A DNA stretch of 64,000 nt from Campanula takesimana. Lineage: Eukaryota; Streptophyta; Magnoliopsida; Asterales; Campanulaceae. Location of the stretch: assembly GCA_026119855.1 (NCBI GenBank), contig JAOWBW010000182.1:1156297-1220296 (forward strand). The letters are read 5' to 3'. The notes under the pieces were generated by a model. That model saw only the letters and a program-made list of their open reading frames with translations. It was not told where the DNA came from and searched no databases. Positions within the stretch are counted from its first letter, which is position 1. Each line of letters begins with the position of its first letter. The translations under genes were made by a program, and so were the position numbers. Below are positions 55,781 through 64,000 of this stretch, one piece after another.

Positions 55781-57447
55781 AAACGGTTCCCTTAATGCGT
55801 GATCTATGTCCATATAGCCTAAGATCATAATCATTTTATTTTTTCAAGTTTTAAAATTAGTCCCATTTAGCATCGGTACAGTACTCATAGCAGTAATTAT
55901 AGATGAAACAAACACTATGACACCGTCTCACGCTATGAGAATGGTTTATTCCCATATTAACATTACAACTTTAACCCATACCAACGATGTAAATTTTCAA
56001 CAGTAGACTCAGTTTATATATTTTGAATTCGTGGGCTTCGAATCTTCCTTACATGTCCTCCATTTATAGAGTTGATAGATCCTTTGATTGATCAATAGCT
56101 ACCACAACATAATCAAACTTTTGTGGAAAAATATGATTGATTTTTTGTTTTTTTTAAACAAGTCTTCCAATATAAAAATTTCCCCGCTTGTCGCCATGCA
56201 TTTCGTTCACCATGGAATTTTGATCCATGTGATTTATTTTGAAATGTCTTCAATTTCTTCCATCTCCTGCATTCCAAAAACCGATCATAATCTCTTAATA
56301 CAAACTATCATCACTATTCCTTCTCCTTTATAAGCGCATGAATGATTTTCCAGGCTTCCATTGCTATCTCGGATTTGAAAATTCTTTCAAACACCAACAT
56401 CTCAGTTGCTTGGTAAATTTCAAAGAGTTCTTTGTTGTCTTCCGATTATCAGATAGAAGCTTATTTGCGACGGTCAACTGGTGTTTATCATTTGGTTCTT
56501 CATACCATTTGTGAAAAAAAAATTCCCTAACTTTTATTTATTTATGCCGCACATGCATATTGTAACTCATTTAATCATACTTTTATTTTTTTAAGCGAGG
56601 AATATGGGAGGTTTTGCAACTACTTGGCATTACTCTTATTACTAGTGGGTATCCCGTGCTCTGCACGTGAAACCAATACTATGTTTAAAAAAATATTTTA
56701 ACTATAGTTAACTAATATAATAATCATCATTTTAACTAATACTATTATTAATAAAAATTAATATATGATTACAATTATTATAATAACTATTATAATTAAT
56801 TAATACTATTGATAGTAATATTTAATATATATTAATAGCAATGATTAATCTATATAATAATAATTATTAGTATAATTATTATAATAAAATAATATTATTA
56901 ATAGTAATAGTTAATTGATATAGTAACTATAATGATTAGTTAATATTAAAAATTAATAATCTAACTTATATAATAACTTATATAATTAACTAATACTAAT
57001 AATAGTAATAGTTAATGTATGTAGCCTATTATAGTTAACCAATACTATATAGTAAAAAATAACTTATAAAGTAACAATTATGGTTAACTAATACTATTAA
57101 TAGTAATAATTAACTTATATATAGTAACCATTATAGTTAACTAATACTATTAATAGTAATATTTAGCTAATATAGTAACTATTATAGTTAACTAATACTA
57201 TTAATAGTAATATTTAACTTGTATTGTAACTAATATTGTTAAATAATACTATTAATAGTAATGGTTAACTTATACTATTAATAGTAATAGTTAACTTATA
57301 CAATTAATAGTAATAGTTAACTCATATAATTACTAATATGATTAACTAATAATATTAGCTAAGAATGAGAATATCAAAAGTCATTACATTTTAAGATGAT
57401 GATGTGGCTTCTCCAAATTCAAGCTTTTACTAAAACATGTACACATG

Positions 57448-57513
<66 letters not shown>

Positions 57514-59085
57514 TTCATGTGAATTGAGATTTATTTCCCTTTTCGTCCGTTTCACCTCAATTGAGACGGCCCAAAATGGCAAACTTTTTAATATTTTATA
57601 TTCACCCAACCCCACCTATTTGACCCCACTAATTCTCTCTCTTCATTTTCCACCACTCATTTTATCCAACCAACACTACTATTTACCCCACTCATTCTCT
57701 CTCTTCATTTTCCACCACACATTCACAACTTTTTTGTAATTATTGTGCTATTTTTTTTTTATCTCAATTCACATGAAACGGAGGGAGTATAGATTTACTT
57801 GTATGAGAATAGAATATTTCATAACCAGAGAGAAGAATTATATAGATGGTGGTGTTTACGAAATTGCAGAGCAGGTCGGCCTTCAAATCTCGATAGAGTA
57901 GAGGTCTATACCGATTTGCAGGCCTGGACCTGTAGCTAGGCGAGTGAGGCAAACGCCTTAAGCCCCCGAAAAAGTCATTGAAAATAGGGCCCCCAAATTT
58001 TAATGTTTTATTATATATAATAGGCCATCCGATTTAAAACTTTTTATGGCTATTGTACCAGTGGTTGAGGCTCAAGTTTGAAAGTTCCATGCGCGTTCAC
58101 AATACCAGGGTTTGAAACGTAGGACAGTTACCTTTTTTTTTTTTTTTTTTTTTTCCTTTCCTATTCTCCTACTTGGGCTTTCTCTTTAGCAAATTAAATT
58201 CGACTTTCCCCAAATTCTAATTAGCTCAATTAATTGGGTTTCATCCCATTCTTCCAAGCTTATTAAAAAAAGTAATTTATTTTTATAATATATTTACATA
58301 CTTACTTTAGCGTTGCAGTATATTTTAAACGTAGCAGTTATCACTAAAATTTTGTTTTAAATATTCCCTTAAAATCCTTTGCTATTATTACTAAAAATTG
58401 CAGTATTTCCTTCTTCTTCTTCTTTTGCAGAATATGGTAATTAGAAAGAAATCGAATGCATTACTTCAATTTAATCTAAAAAGAACTTTGCAGAATATGG
58501 TAATTAGAAAGAAATCGAATGCTACTTTTGTTGTGCTTTTGGTTCAGTTGTCAAATCACCATTGACAATCACAATTTTTAATTTTCACTTGCAGTCATAA
58601 TGTCATGTAATAAAGCAATTAGGAAGATATTCTGGTAAATATGTTACTATACTACCTCTGTGAGTGTCCAAATTTCATTTTAAGGGACATAACATTTGGT
58701 ACAACTTGGTGGAAAAAATTTATATATAATCTTTTAATACTCTTTGCGAACATTAGGTTTTGAAAGTATAATGAGACCGGTGAAAAATAATTCGAAAAAA
58801 ATACATTTAGGGACAAAGTTATGGTAAAAAAGAACACTCATTTTGGGACAAAAATTTCCTGAAAATGGACACTCATTTAGGGACAGAGGGAGTAATTGCT
58901 TAAAAACAAAATTTCGATTAACAATGGACATTTATTTGGACATTCATTCTGGAGAGATAACAGAAGAAACAAATGCAAACTACTATTGCCAATGGTTAGG
59001 GCATCAGATGAGTCCTTACATCATGCATTAAGCTTCAAATAAATTCAGAGATCAAATGTTTAAGGACATTAAATAATTACATCTG

Positions 59086-59613
59086 CACTTTCATATATCA
59101 TAAGGCTTCTGATGTTAACAGAATATCTGAGAAACAGGCACAGCTAGTGGAGCCTGGAAGAAATTCTGTGGTGACTGCAGTGATTGATTCTGATGATATG
59201 ATGCTGATGATGTGACGAAATGGCGAGCCACAATTTTGTCATGGTTGATTAGTTCAAGAACCCTTACAGAAAATTCAAGGGTTTGCTACATTGAGAAAGT
59301 GAATAAGCCTCCGGTGAAGGAAGGAATGATAAAGAGGGACGGAGTTTTATGCGACTATTGTAGAAAGGTTTTCACTGAGGGGGATTTTCAGGCTCACGCG
59401 GTGAACAAAATTTTCAATCCCTATGAAACCATTTTTATTAGGGGTACTAGTGTATCCCTCTTTTCTTGCATGATACAGGCGTGGGAGAAGCCCGATGAGT
59501 CTTGCCTACATAGATTCAACCACATTCAAAATAGTGAATCTGTGGGCGACTCTTATGATGATGCTTTCATAATTTGTGCCAATGAAGGAAGTCATAGGGA
59601 GAAAAATGGCTAA
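59086..59613 (+). pseudogene. PHD/TDBD gene fragment, second copy
   Basis: As 37095-37622, with a few substitutions (for example SVGDSYDDAF instead of SVGYSYDDAF, and CANEGSH instead of CADEGSH). The first of these is closer to the expected start of a PHD finger, so the change in the first copy is probably secondary. The same break upstream of the main frame is present. Confidence 0.75.
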
Positions 59614-59770
59614 CTGGGAAGACCTGCCAAGACCTCTATGGGCTATGATCTTTAAACGTTGTGACCAACTCATAGACCGTCTCCGGTTCATGGCAGTACG
59701 GTGGCCAACACTTGACGGAGCTTCTGCAAGAAACTGGAGGCACAGCCACAAGGCAAGGGAAATTAATTAG
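59605..59770 (+). pseudogene. F-box gene fragment, second copy
   Basis: The same 54-codon frame as 37614-37779 (MANWEDLPRPLWAMIF). It is fused in the same way to the end of the TDBD/PHD fragment, so the fusion predates the duplication. Confidence 0.6.
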
Positions 59771-60381
59771 CACCTATATCTCAGGTTGAATAAAACAGAT
59801 ACTATCATAATCAATTTAAATGAGTATTGATTAAATCATGTTAGACATTATAATCAAAACAACTATTGTCTCCGTCCTTAAATGAATATCCTAATAAGTG
59901 TCGCATTTCGACTTAATCCAACCTAACTAAAGACTTACAATAGTATCACAAACACTTTGAATTGGAATCTTTAATCCCGTGGAAATCTAGAGCATTCTTT
60001 TATAGGGTCTACCTGAGATACTAAGCCTGGAATAAGTTTCGATCTATGGAAATTTTTTTGTAGTAACAAGGCCAGTTAAAGCTGTCAGATATAGGAGAGC
60101 CTACTTCAAGTTCAAGGCAGGCTAGCTCAGTACACGATTCCCTTCCTTTAAATAGAGCGACTGACATATAATACACACAGGATTGTCAGAAATGAAAAAC
60201 TACTACTCTTTCTCATCCCAAAACGAATGTTTAAAAAAAAAAAAATCAAATTTACTCTTGATAAAGATAGAATTTTAAAATATTATGGACATTCATATTG
60301 GGACAAATGTAGTAAGATCCAGCTATTCTGATACAAATCCTCATAGAAAGTTAATCAACACTTAAACAAGAGGGAACTTAC

Positions 60382-61291
60382 AATAGTAGATTGAAATGCC
60401 ATAAACAACGATCGTGCCTTGTGCATGAGAATATCCACTACATAAGACCTGCATTTAACATGGCACTGCCAAAAAAGAAATGAAAAAAAAAACATGAAAT
60501 AAAAAGTTAGAGAAATAAAAGATGCTCGTACATAGTTTTGCATAAATTTCATAATTGAAGGTTAACAAGCAAGCTTCCATAATTGTATCAGATACATAAC
60601 CAAAAAGAAAGTATATGTAAAGGTAATGAAAGAAAAGCATAAGGTTGTCGGAATTCAGTAATCCCATTACAGCTCAAGCTTTCTCAGTACTTTTATTCGA
60701 TCCACAAGAAATCGCTCACTTATAGAATATAATTTATGATTCCCATTATAGTCCAATCAATAAAAGTAAAAGGAATAGATCCGATATGCATGTGGGAACA
60801 AGGAGACCAACTAGCAACAAAAGTTTCATAGAAGTAGCAAATGCATATAATAATAGTTTTCTCTACAAAAGGGTTACTTGATCATATTTTTTATAGAACA
60901 CAAAATGGGAATTTAAGAAGAAAAATGCACTAAATTTTATTTTACCTAATTTACTTGATACAAAATATTTTTGCCCACCGCCACTGTATAGGATTTAAGA
61001 AATCCCACTTCACCGTAGGCAAGAACTCTTAACATGGCATTCATAGGAAGTAGAAATTCAAGAAATGAATGATAGATAAATTTACACAGTAAGAAAATGA
61101 TGTTACTGGTAGCACATTAGGACATTGAATAGAAAACATGATTAATTAACAACAGGAAGGGTTAATTAGATTTCAACTTCAACATCGTACTCAAATTCAA
61201 GATCTAACCATTTCAACAAGAATAAATTATTTACTTTATCAGGTGGGAAAACACGCAATTCCACCGGGAAACTCGGATTATTGAGTGCCAT
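60382..61291 (-). CDS. Possible small spliced gene, second copy
   Basis: Exon candidates correspond to those at 38389-39313. The 84-bp exon (60382-60465) keeps both splice sites and its open frame. The first exon starts at 61291 with ALNNPSFPVELRVFPPDK, two or more residues different from the first copy. The promoter-like TATA (about 61499-61504) is kept. This exon lies in the more diverged part of the duplication. Confidence 0.38.
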
Positions 61292-62146
61292 TTTGAATCC
61301 ATCAACAACTTGACAGAATAAAGGTAAACTTGCCAGCCCAGAAAATATAACAAATTCGGGATAAAGGATCAGAAATGCTGGTGTTTCTTCTGCTTGTGTG
61401 TGTGTGTGATAGAGAGAGAGAGAGAGAATTGGGTCAGCGCTGCTGGAAGATTTAGGGGAAATCTGAAAAATTGGATTTTAGGGTTCTGTTTAAGGAGTGT
61501 TTATAGGCGTCGGAATACGCGCAGAGGGATTAGGGCATATTTTTCAGTGCAAATTACAATAAACCCCCTAATCTTATCAATTTGCAGGGTCATCCCTTGT
61601 ACTATATTTTCTGTAAGGAATTCCCTTGAACTAATAACGTGTTTTTACACCTATTGAAATATAATGAAACTGTATTCCTATTAGAATGACATTAAATAAA
61701 AGAAAAAAATAATGAAACACTATAACCCGTATAGTAAAGAGTAAACACGGGTCATTGGTCTGGGTTATTGGTCTATTTTCGACCCATGACACTTAGTCTA
61801 GCTAATAAAAAAGAAATTAAACAAAAAATTATATACCGCATATTCTTAAAGCCTGTTTTCCAAATTAATAACAAAGCTAATTTTTCCTTAAATTTTCACC
61901 AGCAAGTCCATTCGTTAAGATTTTTTTAAATTCCATCAATAGCCTTACATTTACAAGAAACCCTCCCCCCCCCACCCCTCACACACACCCCACACATGCC
62001 CATTTTATCAATCTTTCATTTTCTCCCTACTCTTTTCAACCTCTGTTAACTCTCCACCGGTCCATCGCCTCTTGTCGCTTCCTCCCTCATTCTGCCAAGT
62101 TTTCCTTCTTTTATCAGATATCCCTAGCTTCTTTTACCTTTTTTCG

Positions 62147-63716
62147 GTAGTTAAGGGCTTTTTGACGGAAATCGTTAGAAAAGTCAGTTAAGTGCCATGT
62201 GCATGGCATGTGATCGACTAAATGGATGGATTTGTAATGAAAATTTATCAAAAATGGTCAAACTGTAAATTTTAAAATCTGAAGGGTTAAATCCAAAACA
62301 AAACAAAACCGTACCCCTCCTCTCCCCCTTTAACGCATCTTCTTCCTCTCTCTCATTTCAACGCATCTTCTTCCACTCCTCTCCCCGGCGAAATTTTCCC
62401 CTCCCCTCCTCTCCTCTGGCGTCCCCTCCCTTACTCCAGCGATGATCTGTGGCAGCGAGCGGTGATCTCCGGTGGCATGAGATGCGGAAAAGGTTGCCGG
62501 AATTCCGTGCTGTTCCTGGTGCTTTTGACTGCTCGAATCAGGTCTGATGGCGACGTTTTTAGCACCATTCTCTTCCTCCAGTCAGGGCGCCCCTTGTGGT
62601 GTTCGCTTTCTAGCCGGAATGTCGCCGGCGAACGACGGCGGTGAAAGGGGACTGCCGGCTAGACGGAGCATGGGATGTTCACACGACAATATATGGGTTT
62701 CTTGCAATCGAACCCAAGAAATTATCCCCAAATCGATTCAATATACTTAATCCACTAAACGGAGCATGGGATGTTCACCGGACAGAATCCGGGTTTCATG
62801 CAATTCATCGGCCATTAGCAAATGGGTGTCAGACAGAATCTGGGTTTCTTGATTTTTGATGTGGAAATCGAATCTGGGTTCTTGATTTTGATGTGGAAAT
62901 CGAATTTGGATGTTGTTGGCTGGGGTGGTGGTCTTGCGTCGGACTAGTGGTGGTGTTTGCTGACGGAGTGATGGGTGGCGGACTGGTGGAAATCGAATCT
63001 TTTTTTTTTTTTTCCGTAAAGATGAAATTTTATTGGAATAAATATATTTTTTTTAAATAGTGATAATTACTTTAGGTTGTTTTAAATTTGGTCAATGTAA
63101 AAAGTAATTTATTACTCCCTCCGTCCCATCCGAAAAAGGATTCCTGGTCCCGACACGAGGATTAAGGAATAATAATCTTATATTATTAAAAGTTGTTTGA
63201 AAAGTAGGTGTTGTGAGTATGAAGGAGAGAGAAAGTGGGTGGGGAATAATAAATGAAAAGTTGTTGTGAGTATGACAAGTGGTCCTACTATAATAAAAAA
63301 GTAGTAAAAGCTTTCAATTTTGGGATGTCCTATTTCAAGTGGGACACCCAAAATGGCAAAACGTCATATTTCGAGCGGGACGGAGGGAGTATGTTCATAG
63401 AATAAAATTTAAATTTATTTATAATTTTCTTTATTTTAAATTTATTATTTAGAAAAAATATTTATTTCATTTTTAAACTTTTTGAGTTTCAAAAATTTCA
63501 CTAAAACCCTTACTAACTAATATCGTTACAAATCCATCCATTTAGTCGATCACGTGCCATGCACATGGTACTTAACGGACTTTTCTAACGATTTCCGTCA
63601 AAAAGCCCTTAACTGCCGAAAAATTTAGATATTGAGCCCTGATCTAGCGTGAGAAAAAAACCGAGGCCCCTTTTTGACGCATCCCTGGAGTTCAGGCCCT
63701 AAATTGTCATTAACCC
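62147..63716. mobile_element. MULE-1 copy with deleted left terminus
   Basis: Matches 40320-41875 but about 130-150 bp are missing at the left, including the terminal GGGTTAATGAC and the left duplication. The right end (GTCATTAACCC) and TTTAGACAA are intact. The nested MITE is at 63115-63389. Sequence differs by about 5% from the first copy in the GC-rich part. Confidence 0.8.
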
Positions 63717-64000
63717 TTTAGACAACCCCATCCCTTTCTCAGAATGTTGCTCCTTCTCTTCATTAGTTTGCTGCGAACCCGATTATGGCAATAGCATCAG
63801 GCATTAAACATTACTAGCTAAAATAAGGCCAAAGTTAAGAATAATACCAAAAATAGAAGAAGTAATTGAGATATAACCGGAATTAAATTTAGATCATCCG
63901 CATCATCGAGATACAAATCATCATGGTCGTCAAACCTGCCACAGTTAACCATCAAGCAGTGGCGGATCTAGGCCCTTTGAGGAGGGTAATTCGACCCCCC

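Larger units (their letters stand above)
52613..64000. repeat. Segmental duplication, second copy (truncated by window)
   Basis: In order: rear part of the solo LTR (to 54403), TGGAC (54404-54408), remainder of the Tekay-like LTR (54409-55780), copia Gag N-terminal half (55781-55888), repeat X copy C (55916-59079), PHD/TDBD and F-box fragments (59086-59770), possible spliced gene (60382-61291), MULE-1 lacking its left end (about 62147-63716), and flank to 64000. Differences from the first copy are about 0.4% up to about 61225 and roughly 4-5% beyond. Confidence 0.93.

Overview
This is a repeat-dominated window of a flowering-plant nuclear genome. It is probably a eudicot; I could not place it more precisely. 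The evidence is Ty3/gypsy retrotransposons of the Tat lineage (second, archaeal-type RNase H) and of a Tekay/Del-like lineage, Ty1/copia fragments, many Stowaway MITEs with CTCCCTCCGT termini, Mutator-like elements with 9-bp target duplications, and Helitron-type termini. The few plant host-gene pieces (PHD/TDBD, F-box, one possible spliced gene) are fragments or duplicates. There is no tRNA, rRNA or CRISPR array. Divergence values here are counts by eye over short alignments.

Layout. 1-1242 ends in a Helitron-like 3' terminus lying in the LTR of a decayed, minus-strand Tat element (1243-about 6380). A 1.46-kb Mutator-related repeat (6737-8195) and part of a copia gag follow. At 8373 a 25-kb nest begins: a minus-strand Tekay-like retrotransposon (8373-33710, target duplication AAACG) that keeps gag and protease but no recognisable RT or integrase. 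Its left LTR is split by a complete 13.36-kb Tat element (10054-23416, target duplication GTATC). Its right LTR is split by a 4.07-kb probable solo LTR (28261-32335, target duplication TGGAC). The whole nest sits inside a copia gag whose halves (8196-8372 and 33711-33818) join in frame across the insertion.

Right of the nest is a mosaic. It holds a composite repeat present in three copies (33846, 48579, 55916), PHD/TDBD and F-box gene fragments, a possible small spliced gene with a TATA box, two Mutator-like elements with 9-bp target duplications (40204-41875, 45718-48159), a copia 3' end (44132-44904) and an inverted copy of the 1.46-kb repeat. From 52608 to the window end the sequence repeats 30540 onward. 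This is a direct tandem duplication of a 22,068-bp unit, joined at a 5-bp microhomology (AATTA), and the second copy is cut by the window edge.

The most unusual signal is regulatory. Three LTR families carry CpG-rich palindromic motifs at fixed spacing just upstream of the TATA box. In the Tat element the spacing is exactly 29 bp in four separate clusters, although the spacers differ. One cluster precedes the presumed promoter of the intact antisense ORF (12752-14152, plant-mobile-domain-like). In the Tekay-like LTR and the solo LTR the motifs form three pairs, 22-23 bp within a pair and about 73 bp between pairs, with different core sequences. The Tat element is also paradoxical: its LTRs are about 99.7% identical, yet its gag-pol carries five disabling lesions while the antisense ORF is open. 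That suggests mobilisation in trans.
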